Shown here in pieces: positions 1 through 12,369 of a stretch of 64,000 bases of DNA. A program made the position numbers and the translations under genes. Numbering within the stretch: the stretch's first letter is position 1; every line of letters begins with the position of its first letter. The notes beneath the pieces are model-generated. The model had not been told where the DNA came from. It did no database searches and saw only the letters and a program-made list of their open reading frames with translations. The DNA lies in assembly GCA_947652115.1 (NCBI GenBank), contig OX393570.1, forward strand, positions 15,857,766 to 15,921,765, written 5' to 3'. Origin of the DNA: Blastomussa wellsi. Taxonomy: Eukaryota; Cnidaria; Anthozoa; Scleractinia; Plerogyridae.

Positions 1-82
1 TCCCTGTACACTGTACATTAATATTTAACCTCTTATAATCAGACACCTCTCTAGTGTCATAAAATAATATAAAAAAGTAAAC

Positions 83-3000
83 CTGCACAGCTTTGGTTGG
101 ATCCACATATTTCCTTTTACTACCAAGCATTAAAGCAAATAGAATTCGCAGTTCTGTCATGAACAATACTCTATAGCCATCCTGCAAAAGGAATGCACAA
201 AAACAATCAACGCAATTTGTTTGATATTATTTTCTGAAACTGTGAATGTGAAGTGCTAAAGAAATACTTGTTTTAACAAGCTCAAAAGCTGTGGTATGTC
301 AAATGTATCAAATCTAGGTTTATTATCATTTTATTTTGAAACAGATTCTTCATACACATCTTACTGAAGGTTCATGGTTAAGAAAGTACATTCAATAGCC
401 TCCATTCAATATAATTTGCAAAATTCTAACAAAACTTTGAGGCTTTCTGCTTGAAAATGCAAATTCTCAATGTACCTTTGTCTGTTACTTCCCACAAGAG
501 ACTTGATACGAAGAAAACAAAAACCAAATATAAAAGCTCAACCATTAAGTGTTGGTGCCATGTTGAATTTTGATACATCAAATGTGGGCTTTTCCCTCTG
601 TCAGATCCTCGTTTTATAAATGTGGCTAAATGTAATTGAGGCAAAGTTAAAATCGAGACAATGCAAGCAGCGGTCTTCATGGCGGCTCGTGTTGCTGCGA
701 GGCGGCCTGGTAAGTCGCAGGGGTTTTGGGATTTACAGGGCTCAGGTTTCTGAGAATCATTGTGCATTCACTCTTTGAATTTGCAAAGCCTTCGTGCTGT
801 TCTCCCCCGCCCTTCCCCTCCCCTTTCAGGTAGGCATCAACACTTCCACTGAATTGCTATTCAGTGTGATGGTGCTGGATGGTGGTTGCTGCTCACAGCA
901 TTGCCATGGTTACCTTGGCTCTTGGCTCGTACGTTCTCAGTCCCACCATCCTTATAAGCACCAACCCCCAACCTCATCTACTGTTGATGAGTTTTAATTA
1001 GTAACTCTAATTCATTAGAGAGTTTGCATCAGCCAGGGAATATGCTACATAAAAAAATAATAATTTAACGGAAGTGATAGTTTATAGCTGTCAGGGAAAA
1101 ACCTGGCCATTTTGTAAACAGCTAATTAAATAATAATGAGGCTAAATGGAATTAGGCAAGGTTAAAACTAAGCCAATGCAGTGGCTGCATTAATATTATG
1201 TGGGGGGTTCCAGGGAGGTTTGCAGAGGCACTGCCATGTGCTTTGCTTCATTGCCTGCCAGCTTGCTCGTTTTGTTGCCCTCCCTCCCTCCCACAGTCTT
1301 GGTAAGTATTCATTCCACACACTGGTTGTTTCAGTGTTGTGTTGACAGGTGCCTTGGAGGTGGGCTGTGGCTCGGTTGCCATGGTGACCTCCTTGCTGCT
1401 GAGGAGATTGCTGCTCTCCTCTGTCGCTACCTTTACGGCACCTACCCTCCAATACTTCAATTGGCTTCAAGTTTTAATTATTACTAATAATTATTAATAA
1501 AAGGAATTCCCAGCTCACCTCTTGTTTGTCTTGAGGGTTAAGTGGTGGCATATAGTTCAGAACCAGTCGACGGAATACAGGGAGATGAAATAAAGACTGT
1601 TGACAATAATAGAAACAAATTAAATTTATCATGTAACAATTCATTGTAATCATTGATGATTTCTTGTCCAATCAACACTGCTGATTTTAGATACAGTAAG
1701 AAAACCTGGTGAGAATCCGTAATAACAAAAATCCCGGGGTATCCAATCGATGGAAATCGATGATCGGAAATCCAATCGATCAATCGATATCAATCGATAA
1801 AATTAGTTAATTGGTATCGATTGGTATCGGCCAATCGATGACCAATCGATAACCACACAAAAACAGTTCATCGATTGGTATCGATTGGCTCAGGGATCTC
1901 GAACAGACGTCACGCACACTACCTATTCGATCATCCGCCATTTTTAGGAAGCCCTGGGTATGAAGTCCGACCCAGTCTTCTCAACACAAAGAATATACCC
2001 CGTTGCACGTGTACTAGAATTACCCGCTTGCCCGCCATTGCCTTCCCGTGACAATGGACTGGACATTAACGTTGAAGACAGAGAAGAGAGCGTTGTTCTC
2101 CTGCTAACATTAAAATGAGTTTTGTTTACAATTACAACGTACTTAATTGTTGTTTTTACTCGCCGATTACCGTTATGTCAATCTGCAACCAATCGATACC
2201 AATTGATAACAATTTTTTATCGATTGGTATTGATAATCGATACCAATCGATAACCACACGAATCTTCGCCATCGATTGGTCATCGATTATCAATACCAAT
2301 CGATTAATTAATATCGATTGGTATCGATTGATATCGATTGTCATCGATTATCGATTTCATCGATTGGATACCCCGGGCAAAAATAAGAATAACATTACAT
2401 TATGTTTTTGGACAAAATTTTTATTCACAATTTCAAACAAAACATTCTAACACAATTTTTAGACATTCCAACAAAACTGATGTGCTTGTGAAAGCAAATA
2501 AAAATCAATTGAAATTTATTTTACAGAGTTTTTCTCAAATTGTCGACGTGTGTGATGCGTATGTGGCAGGAGCTTGTATTGCATGAATCTATCCCAGGAT
2601 GTGAGGTCAATTTCAAAATACAGAAGTTCTTAGCCAAATGGCGTCACAAGCAAACATTTGGTACCTGTTTCTATCAGTATACCTGTATTTAATTTTAGCC
2701 CGCCAAATGTCCCGCCAAAAGTCTTTTCAATTTTCAAACGCTTTTCTTCAGTATCAAAATCAAAATAAAAGTAAATGCTTCCAAAGTATTCTGGTTGACA
2801 AAGAGTCTAAGTTAAGATTTTTATTTGTAGAGTAGGACCTTTTCAAAAAAATTCAGTTTATGGTGCCATCGGCCAACTCAATAAAGATTATCACCTTTAA
2901 TTAACCTGTACCATACAAGCATCACATAGGTTTGTGAACTGTAAACCAGACAAACCTGACAGTCAGCTTCAAGTATGTATTTCTTTAGCAGCCCTGTTTA

Positions 3001-6000
3001 CTACTCAAGCCATTACATCATTCTAACTGAAGTAGTGATTGAGGGTGCATTTAACAACAAGTCCAAACACATCAACACTTTTCATTTAATATTCAGATCT
3101 TTTCTAGCACATTACAGGTAAATTTGTCAGATAGACTAAGAAGTCAATTTTCAGCTGTTTGTGGCTTCTGATTAGATGATTGCACAAAAGAATGAGAATG
3201 AGAATTGTATAAAAATGACTATACTTTTTGGTCCCTTGCTATAGTAATTCTTAATACTGTGCAGTATCTTTTTCCCTTCCAATATAACCAAGACAACACT
3301 CATCCAGGCCATGCAAAATACACAGTCACCAAGGAAACTGAATTCTTCCAACAAGTATAAATAAACAGCACACAATGCATGCAAAAGCAATGACGTTTAT
3401 CAAGGATGTCTTGGTTATTTATAAGGGTATTTGCCAAAAATGTTAAAACTAAGCCACTTGCGAGATTCTAATGACTTTAGATTTAATCTTAGATTTCCTG
3501 TCAGTCAATATTATAGTTGTTGTTGCTGTTATTAAAGTGTGACATCCGATATACATAACAAAGAGCCACTCAAGCCATTCATATGGTCTTATCTAGACAT
3601 GGGGACCCTCAGTTTTATTTCAAAATTTAGTTTCTATAACATAAACAATTGGCAGGCAAAGTTTGACAAAAATCTCAGGGCAGGATCTATTTCTGTACAA
3701 TGACCTTGAAAAGAAATTTACAGAAACTAGTAGGGGAATTTATTGGTGACATCAGTGTTAATACTGACCACAAACTGCTTGGATCAGCAAAGTCAAAAGG
3801 GCAATGGTCAGGTCGATGAATTTTCTCTGCTAAGTAAAAAGTTTCATCCTGGACCACTTATAATTAACAGGAATAAACCACATACTATGCATTAACGTAC
3901 CTGTATGACGGCACTGAACCAACATGTATTTCCAACATTCTTTAAGCCCACAGGACACCCATCTTGCCGTTGCCGTTCATAAGGGTTCACAGGATCCACA
4001 AATCTAACCCAAAGATCACCTCGCTTCCTCTTCAGTCCAGACTTATTCTCAGCTAGGCTTGCCTCTAAAACTCTAAAACAAAACAAGGATAGATTTAAGG
4101 GAAAGAGACCATTCAAGTTGACTGCTTGTAAAAACACTTTGCCTGGCTGCTTTTAAAAGCTCAAGCACAAACAAGAATATTCTATGCATTTAATCAACAT
4201 CTGGTAAGGAAAGATGGATATATACGGTAAATATAAATAAAATTTGTACCAATAATACTATTTCTGGAATTAATTGGTAGTTTTAAAAGCTAAATACCTG
4301 CTAATGTCCTGTTCTTCTACAGTTATTCCCTATAACATAGTTTAAAATATTAAACTGTCAGCTATGGCTGGGTCAGTATGCACTGTACTCTAGCCTACAT
4401 TTACACAACTAAAACAGCGTAGTGGCCGATCATTGTCAATAAGCGGACTATCAGATGCATGGATGGCAAGTTGGATGACGCCATTCCTCATGGATGTTGA
4501 AAGCTTTGCCAAACTGTTTACAGCTGAATGTTGTAAGTCTAAAAAATAAGCGACAAAATTGCACCCAAGCACCTTGTGGATCCACAGCTACTTAACCTTT
4601 TGGTCAATATTTGTCCAACTAATCTGATTTTTTGGCACCAAAATTGTCTTGGAAAAATCTGCATTTTGACAGGATAAAATTGCACCTCCCCCTATTTGTG
4701 AGTTAATTGACCACCCCTGCAACTTTTTAAACTTTTTTGTTTGATACATATGTAGTATGCAACATATCTGAAATTAACCAGTAGACTGAAAGCTACAAAT
4801 TAAGATATAGTTGAGGGGTATACCTAATATATATATGGTGATAGACAACTTTTTTAATCCTTCTCTTTTTAAAACTTTGACTCATTTCTTTCAAAGCTCT
4901 TACTTTCTTTTTATTTGTTAATGTGTTTTATGAAATTCTCTAATCCACACCTTTCAAATGGTGTATCATACATGGATATACGATTTATATTTTTTGATTT
5001 ACGAGGAATGACCATTTGCCTTAGGGGGTAAAGGGTTAACTGACAATTTCATGACAAAATTCATGATCAGTACCAGGACAGATGCATGAAAAACTGACAT
5101 CAATTTGTTAAATTGCAACTGATACAATTTAGACTGGAACTAGAATGTCAAAGCTGTGTACCTGTGCCTCATGCAAACTGAGAGCAATGGCCCTCTCCAA
5201 GTCTTCATTTTCTTTATCCTTTGTCAGGTCGATTACATCTGCTACAAATAAATTTGAAAATAAAATACAATGAGTTGCAGGTTAAGCTGTAAAAATAAGT
5301 ATAAATCATACTTAAAAAAACTCCAATCTGCTTCAGATTATGTTGTGGAAACCAGAGATAAGTGCCACAAGACAAAGGTGAGTCATTATACCCCAAAAAT
5401 GATTTATGGAGTGGAGAATGGCAAAGTTGAGACTTTGTGAAACGGTCAGACGAGAGCTTTTCTCAACTAGACCAAGAATTTTTGAGCTTTTTGATTGTCA
5501 GATTAGACCTCCATAATAGCTTTGCAAAAAATAAAATATAAAGAAGTCCTGTGAGACTTTCAGAACTGCTCAAAAAACAAGACTGAAAGACTGTGAAATT
5601 TGACCAATTTTGTGAGCCCTTATTTTTCAGAGACCATTTACAATCCCTAATTTAGGTATATGTAGTAAACAATTGGTTATTCTACTGCTAAACAAGAATG
5701 GCCAAGAAAGGCCATGATTGAATCTAGTTTTACATGATTTGTTAGACTATGAATGAGCTTAAATCTACTCCACTTTATGCAGTCATGTTGTCAAGTAAAT
5801 AAACCATGCAGAAACAAATTGAGTGTCCCCTTTTAGTTACATGTAGAATTATTCAAACTGCAATTATCTAAGATTGATTTATCTATTGTATCTGTTTGGT
5901 GTGTATGGAATGAAAAATCACCAGGCTAAGATTGGCGAATTGTTAAAATGCAATCACAGAAATAAACATGCTGCTAAAAAAACAGGATAGCCTAAACAGT

Positions 6001-7516
6001 ATAAAAAGAAACTAAAAACATGTCAAATATATATAATGAATATATAATGAGATCTTACTTTCTGGTTTTTGTGGTCCTATAAAGGTTTGAGTTCCTGTAA
6101 AAAAGATTGAATATGAAATATAAATTATACTAGATATTTATTAATAAATAGCAATTAACTACAATTACATTTTTCAAGTTAGATAATAACTGACTTGAAT
6201 TTAGGCTAACTTAGAATCAAGCCAATGCTGGTCAATGGCAATCTTGGGATTATGCGCTGTGAAGCAACATACGGGGTTCCTCAGGACATGTTTTCGTGTT
6301 CCAGCTGTGTGAGGTTGTGAAGTTGTTTCAAGCCTTTTAAAACATGCTTGTTTGCTACAGTTTTGCTTCCTCACGCTCTTTCCCTTGTTGGTGGACTTGG
6401 TAAATACATTGGTTGGTAAGTATCTTCACTCATTCTGTGGCAGTGCCTGGTGATGGTTGCCACTCTCAAGTTTGTTATGGATACCTGCATGCCCTGCTTC
6501 ATGCTTGCATTTTGCCTGGCACCACCACCCATTTCGTAGATGCCTTCCCTAAACTTATCTAACTAGGCATGAATCACACTTTTTAAGTTAGATCATAACT
6601 TACTTTCCCAGTCACACTTAATGTAGCTGAATGTAATTTGGGCTATGTAAAAATCAAGAATAACCACTTATGACATCATCAGTTCCCTAATTTGCATAAT
6701 GCCGAAAAACATGAATACCTCTGGAACAAGAGAAGATATTACAAAAAGGAAAACACCATTCTTCTTCTCTCTAAAGGCCTTTTAAATGAATCTAAGTTGT
6801 TTTTTTACTTCACAGGTACTTTTCAAGAGCTTTGCCAAGGGTTTTACTGTTATACAAAGGCTGCAAAGATTTTCCTCCATGAAAGGACACACACATGTTG
6901 ATCAGACAGTAAAAACAGCAGTGAGGTCTGAAGTAATGTTATGTATGTACAACACTACAGTACTGCTTGATATTTGAGCCTGCTAAATTGTCTGACATTC
7001 TATCAACCCAAAACATTAGTGTTTGCATTGGAAAGCAAAAATTTGTCCGGCAAAATATTTGACACATTTTGGTCAGCCAATATACTACAATACAACAGTT
7101 TATTAAACTCTCCCCAGAGGGGCTTTTCAGAGCTTAAGTATCTACCTAAAAATCTATCTAATAATTACAATGCAATGTAAACTATACAATAAAATTTACA
7201 ATGAGTTAAAAAAAACTAATGTATCAAAAATTACAAGAAATGTACTCCAACATCCCACTGTTTCTTTCAAACAAGAAAGCTGTTAAAATAATGGCACAGT
7301 TTCAAGCTTTCTGTGTTTTATCTCATTTTAAGTTAACACAAAACATACCTGTTTGATTAGCCACACCCTGTAAAAGATGAAAGTGAAAAATATCAAAATA
7401 ATAATTTTCATTGATGAGAACTACAAGTGCAAGTTGAATAGCCTGTCGCTATGCAACCCCCTACAAATTCTACCTGTGCTACCAGCTGCTCCCTACAATA
7501 CAGCTCAGGGCTCGAC

Positions 7517-7548
<32 letters not shown>

Positions 7549-10500
7549 GAAATTTAGTTTTGGTTAGTAGGTTTTTGATTTCCACTACCCACTTCGGCTA
7601 GCTAGCAAACGAAATGAAATTGGCCGAAGCAGTTTCTGTCTTCCTCAAGCAAGACAAAAACAAGCATTTTGCTCGGAAACTGAAGATCAGAATTTCATCA
7701 TGGACATCGCATGCTACCAGACTATGTTCCACAAAAATTGTTTTATTTTTGAAACTGATTTCAGAACAATGCAATTGCCAACATTATGTATTCAAAGAAA
7801 GTCGCTTGCTTTGTGCTTTCAAGTCTTGCTAGGTATCAACTGTTATCGGACCTAGCCAACACCAATGCTGGGCTAGTAAATAGTAATTTTGACTAGTAAC
7901 ATCTAAATTGTCACTAGCCACGAGGCTAGTAAAGCTGAAAAGTTGTGTCGAGCACTGCAACTACTTTAAATTCCAATTACACCCCCAACATAACTGATAA
8001 AAAATAACCAAAACCATTCAAACTTTCTCAGTCACAAAGTACACACTACAAACCTTATATGAGGCACCATACTCGTGAGGATCAGTTAAAATGGATAGTG
8101 CACGTTGTATGTCGTGATTACTGGCCTGGATTCATTAAAAAAGATAGGATTCATTACTCATCACCAAAACAAATTGTTCACCCTTTCAGCTCCAATAGAG
8201 CAGTTTTCAATTGAGCGTTGAAAGTAAGAAGCGAATTGCTTTGGTTTTGCATTACCACACTCATTGATTGAGTTGAACAATCTTGTGCCACTTTTTCAAC
8301 TAATCAGAAGTGTGATTTAACCAAAACTAATCGTGACTTGTGCATGCTTGTTTTCCCGTGCTTTGTATTGGCTAGATGTAATTACTTAGAGTTTTGTTGG
8401 TTCACTGAATTGTCTCCATCCTTTGTGATTGGCCAAAGTATTTAATAGTTGGTTTTGGTGTACGACACTCAATTGAAACTTGCTCTATATTTACTCAAAC
8501 AACTTGAACAAAACTAGTCGCTATTATAACACAATTGAATTCCAGATGGTTTCGCATGCATCACTGTGGCCATATTTCTGCCCCTCGGAAGGACACAAAT
8601 ATGGCGTCTCCATACTAAGCTTCGTAAATTTGCGAGGAACGTCTCGGCAAATAACTCGCAAACAGGACACCGCACAGGCCTGAGACTTGGAGAATTTTTT
8701 ATGTATTTATCATCTACACTCCCTGAAATTCTAAGCTCCTGTACTTGAATTGTTTAGAATTTAGTTTTTAATAGTGTGACAGTGAAACCCACCAATTCAC
8801 TTTAATGCATTCTTTTCACCTGTGGGTCCCCTCTTACTTAAAAAAGTTAATGAAAACCCTGCATACACAATGCATAAATCACATAATCACAAAGCTTCTA
8901 TAAGGGATTCATGACTGCTGATGTCTCAGTGGCAAAGTCAACTTTGCTTAGAGGAGGCATCATGCTATGCACAAATTGACTCCAGATACTTAAAGAGCCT
9001 GTGAAATGTAATAATTGGTGAAATGTTTAACTCTAGATATTAGCTTTCAAAAACTGTAAAATTTTTGGGTGACAAAAGTAATAGTGAGCCCATACATTAT
9101 ATGTAAAATTTTGATTTTTCAAACCCAGATCACAAACAAATTATTTAATACATCAGGCTCAATTTATAGTTTAGTCATACCATGTCCTTTCAATATAATT
9201 TCAGAATTTATATTTTTGTAATTCAATCAGAAACTGAAACTCATATGCTAATGAGGCAAATATTGTAAACAAGAATTCCCCGAAGTAAACACAATTTTGT
9301 TTTGTCTGGTTTTGTGCATGGTTTCCCCCAAAATAGACAACAAAACCCATAAAACAAAGAACTTTCCTGGGTTTCATAATCATTTCCTTTCTATTAGCTA
9401 TTTCCAGATTATGCAGCACAGTCACAGATTTATAAGGAATGACAATTTTTCACTCACAATGTAAGCCTGGTTGGCTTGGTCGTAGGTAGCACCAGTAGCT
9501 TCTACAAGTTGAGACACTTCCTCATTATTAACAATAACCTGAACAAAATATATGAAATGTTTAGAAATTATTAACGCTATAATATTGGTCAATTCAAATC
9601 CTTCATATTCCACAATGTGGGTCACCTATAAGTAACACAAACGCTTTATTTAACAGCGTGACAATACATACTTTCCTCTGTTATAAAGCACACAAAGAAG
9701 TGACAAGAACATGAAGCAGTGCAGGGCGAGAATATTCCCCCTATCACAGGGGGAAAAAAAGAGTAATTTTGTACAAAAATAATTGATGTCAGATTTCCAT
9801 AACAACAAATTTTACATACATGTATTTCACAAACTAATGATCTCTCTAAAATAACAGGGCTATTTTATTTCAATCTGCACCTCTGATATTTCATTGAGGG
9901 TTGTCCAATACACCTGCACTGTATCGATCCGTTAAGTCATACTAAAGTCATTGTTGCATTTCAGCTTCTTCAATGCAGCTAGGAAAGATGCCTGGTATTT
10001 TCCACATTTAGAACGAGGAATATACATGTACATGTATATAATATTCCCTTCAACACAAGAATTGCGAACTGCGCTCGATTTCATAGCCTGGCTACACTCT
10101 CTTGATTCAATGAGATGCAAGAATTGCGAATCAAATGAATTGAACGATCCATTAACACACACATGGCCTCTCATTTAATGAGATGCACTTCGGACCGAAT
10201 GAAAGATATATGCTCTCTGTGCGAAATGTATGGACCGTTAATTGCCCTTTTCGCTTCGTAAGAATGATGATGTTTTAAATTTGCTGATCGTTGAGATGCA
10301 ATATACAATCCGTTAACACTACTACGGAGCGTAGAATATTTAACAATCCATACGAATCAAACAAACTGAATATATGGGGAGGCAGCGTGGCCGAGTGGTT
10401 AGGGCGCCGGACTTGAAATCCGGAGGTCACGGGTTCAAGTCCCGCTCTGACCACTTAGCTGGAGTTGTTTCTTGGTGGACCCTAGTTCAACTCCTCGGTC

Positions 10501-11372
10501 ATGCTTGTATATAGCCAACTGGTCCGCCTCCCGCCAGTTGGGATTTTCAAGCTTGTTATGTTTATTTGAAATATTTGTTTCCCTCTGTTTGAGTGGCATG
10601 TCTGTGAATTAGCTTGATGTAGCTAAGTGCATGACCACTATAATCATTCATTTGACATTTTGACATTTTTTGATGACTTCAACGGATCAATACAGTGCAG
10701 GTGTATTGGACATGGTGATTTCATTTTCTCTATGGGACAAGGGAAGATATATTGACCAAGCCATTGCTTCCCAGTTCTACAAAGTAGTGGTTCAAAGCAT
10801 ATAAAATTGTCTATGTACTAAAATCGTGAAAAATAAAAGGTGTGAATATGACTGTAGCACATGGTCCACAGTCTTTAAATTAATGACTTAATATGAAGTT
10901 AGAAGCTAGAGATCAATATTTTTCCAAATGATGTATAAAACTAAACGAGGCGATCATATGACAAAAATAATTTCATACCAAACAGTGAACAAGAATTTTA
11001 CATTAAGTTATCGCATGGTATATCGTACAGCAGGATTGCAGCTGCTACGTAAAAGAAGAAATTGTTATTCTTCACATTTTTACGAGGTGAAAATCGAAAT
11101 TGAATGAAATACACTTGAAGATCTGAACGATCCTTGAAAGCAAAACATCATAAGCTCACTGTATTATGGCAAAACACATTGGGGATCATTTTCCTCGTAA
11201 GCGTAATGACTTAAGTATCACTTGTCACATTGTACAAACACACTGAATGAAAATCTGCATAACGCTCGTAAATTAAAACTTCACGGGTTAACGTACCACG
11301 AGTTACGGAAGATCAATAAACTGTCAGCGAAATCCTTACCTTTTTGGCAGATGAGGAGTGCTCAACGGTCAT
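83..11372 (-). CDS. USP28: USP25/USP28-type ubiquitin-specific protease, 5' part (10 exons, 3' end off window)
   Basis: Cysteine deubiquitinase that removes ubiquitin from proteins. Seen: ten minus-strand exons at 11340-11372 (ATG at 11372), 9458-9538, 8054-8125, 7349-7367, 6059-6094, 5162-5241, 4298-4329, 3901-4072, 1519-1596 and 83-181, all GT-AG, summing to 702 nt (234 codons) in frame. Residues about 12-62 are UBA-like ([18 protein letters not shown], then [15 protein letters not shown]). VIDLT at 83-87 matches the SUMO-interacting motif of USP25/28, and [14 protein letters not shown] at 94-107 is a ubiquitin-interacting motif. The Cys box [16 protein letters not shown] puts the catalytic Cys at residue 168, close to its place in human USP28. 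The following exons continue the catalytic domain ([34 protein letters not shown]). The His box, insertion and C-terminal parts lie off the left edge. Start choice: [11 protein letters not shown] then GTAAGG donor, phase 0. Invertebrates usually have one gene co-orthologous to USP25 and USP28, so the symbol is approximate. Confidence 0.94.
577..1490. repeat. Two diverged copies of a dispersed repeat (577-1010 and 1138-1490)
   Basis: Both blocks follow the same skeleton: a start like taaatg-aatt-ggc-aa-gttaaaa, a GC-richer centre, a ggtaagtatt/ggtaggcatc segment, a gatggttgc or ggttgccatgg segment, and an end in gttttaatta. A third relative lies at 6195-6560. Identity is low and judged by eye. 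They sit in the intron between USP exons 83-181 and 1519-1596. No coding potential is credible. Confidence 0.4.
1733..2377. mobile_element. Foldback/MITE element built of ATCGAT repeats, with 7-bp target duplication
   Basis: The 645-bp element begins CCCGGGGTATCCAATCGATG and ends with the inverted copy ATCGATTGGATACCCCGGG. Long terminal arms (roughly 150-190 bp) are strings of overlapping ATCGAT, ATTGGTATCGAT and CCAATCGATAAC units, and they surround about 280 bp of unique DNA. CAAAAAT lies directly outside both ends (1726-1732 and 2378-2384), an exact 7-bp target-site duplication. Sits in a USP intron. No transposase reading frame. Confidence 0.85.
6195..6560. repeat. Diverged third copy of the 577-1490 repeat
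   Basis: Shares ggctaacttagaatcaagccaatgc, the ggttggtaagtat segment and gatggttgcc in the same order as the blocks at 577-1010 and 1138-1490. Low identity, intronic, no gene seen. Confidence 0.35.
7506..7957. mobile_element. 452-bp hAT-like MITE, copy 1
   Basis: Starts CAGGGCTCGACACTAAC and ends with the near-inverted GTGTCGAGCACTG. The interior carries repeated CTAGCC/GGCTAG words. A second copy of exactly 452 bp lies at 53924-54375, about 95% similar by eye. Flanking 5-mers are CAGCT and CAACT. Inside, positions 7614-7832 form a 72-codon open frame also open in copy 2. CAGGG/CACTG ends suggest hAT mobilisation. Lies in a USP intron. Confidence 0.8.
8196..8487. mobile_element. CCAAT-rich TIR element, copy in USP intron
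   Basis: Ends TAGAGCAGTTTTCAATTGAG and, inverted, TAGAGCAAGTTTCAATTGAG. The internal order matches 38609-38894: gcgaattgctttggttttgcatta, then accaaaactaatcgtgac, then gttggttcactgaattgtctcc and gtgattggccaaagta. Non-autonomous, no coding capacity. Confidence 0.8.
9902..10712. mobile_element. 811-bp TIR element carrying a SINE, USP intron 1
   Basis: Terminal inverted repeats of about 38 bp begin TGTCCAATACACCTGCACTG and continue TAT-GATCCGTT-AAGTCAT at both ends, with two or three differences. The left interior has several gagatgcaa and ccgttaa words. A tRNA-like SINE lies at 10381-10560. No convincing target duplication. Placed between the first and second coding exons of the USP gene. Confidence 0.75.
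10381..10560 (+). repeat. tRNA-derived SINE, copy 1
   Basis: The head has a Pol III box A (TGGCCGAGTGG) and box B (GGGTTCAAGTCCC) around a Ser(UGA)-like anticodon arm (CCGGACTTGAAATCCGG). It has no long variable arm and a poorly pairing acceptor stem. The body (gttcaactcctcggtcatgc, then tatagccaactggtccgcct, then gccagttgggattttc) recurs at 58193-58365. Confidence 0.75.
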
Positions 11373-11679
11373 TACTGTTAAAACTCTTTGGCAGCCAAAA
11401 GCTGCCGTGAACCATTCACATTTTTTTCAAAACTAATTATTCGCACAAGTGTTCCATCTTCGAAGGAAAGGCGCCATTTTGCCAACTCAAAATTACCCAC
11501 AACGCATCTTAACCTTAAGCTCGGCCCAGTCCCTGGTCGGCAACAGGTACACGATCATGAAAGACGCGATTGTCGGAGCGACGAAGGGCTAACGCTCGAA
11601 ACGTCAGCACTTGAATCTCTTTACGGTGGCCAATTGACATTATCAACCCAGTTGATAAAACCAAATTATATTGTTATAC

Positions 11680-11724
<45 letters not shown>

Positions 11725-12369
11725 CAGTACAAAAACAGGTTTCTTCCCCATTTTGAGACCTGGCCCAACTCTTAAAATTCATACCCAATCATTGTATTTC
11801 CTTGAATATTCAGTCAGAGGCTATTATTCAGTTTTTGCGCCGAACACGGGGAGAGAGGCATTTATTTTAAATAGTTTTTGCTCAAAAGGAGCGCGGATTC
11901 GAGGGGGATATTTATCCAGGGATACCAGCATCTTCCTAAGGGCCAAGGAAGTACCCCAGGGAATAAAACCATCCCACGTACGTTTCGGCATACGCCGCCT
12001 TCCCGTATACCCAGGTGTATGAGTAAAAATCCCGCATGAGTACAATGGAATACTCAAAATAAATAACATTACAAGCAGGCTTACAAAGGCTGAGTCTGCG
12101 TGAAAAAGGGGACTTTGCGAGATAACGGCCAGAACCGATACAAGCAGGGTTGCAGGCCCTTGGGGAAATGCGGAGTGGTTACACAATAGACTTGGTAACC
12201 AAGCTTCCAGCTGTTACAGTGGTCATTTCATCTGATCTGGGCAAGGCGATTTCATTTCGCCCAACGATTTTAACTTCTTTTAGCCATGTTGGTTTGGCTA
12301 CAGCGTCGGAAATCTTGAAATCCACCGTTCAGAAATTTTTTCTTGGAACAGAAAGCTCCAATTCCCGCC
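11373..12369. promoter_or_regulatory. Head-to-head intergenic region between USP25/28-type gene and CASK
   Basis: The two start codons are 997 bp apart and point away from each other, so both promoters and 5' UTRs must sit here or in unseen upstream exons. No TATA box stands out. Part of the interval (about 11540-11710) resembles a dispersed repeat with an open frame ending LETSALESLYGGQLTL, and the rest is unrecognised. Bidirectional promoter activity is an inference from spacing only. Confidence 0.5.

Noticed and set aside
7614..7832. 72-codon open frame as a cellular gene
   Set aside because: Lies wholly inside a MITE that recurs at 53924; no known family. Kept only as an observation about the element.
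10381..10453. tRNA-Ser(UGA) gene
   Set aside because: Acceptor stem does not pair and the long variable arm of tRNA-Ser is missing; a SINE body follows and recurs at 58193, so it is a SINE head.
11560..11600. Hammerhead-ribozyme-like phrase (cgacgaagggctaacg, cgaaacgtc)
   Set aside because: The GAAAC segment and a possible stem are there, but the CUGANGA box is not intact and I could not build a full fold; a covariance search would decide.
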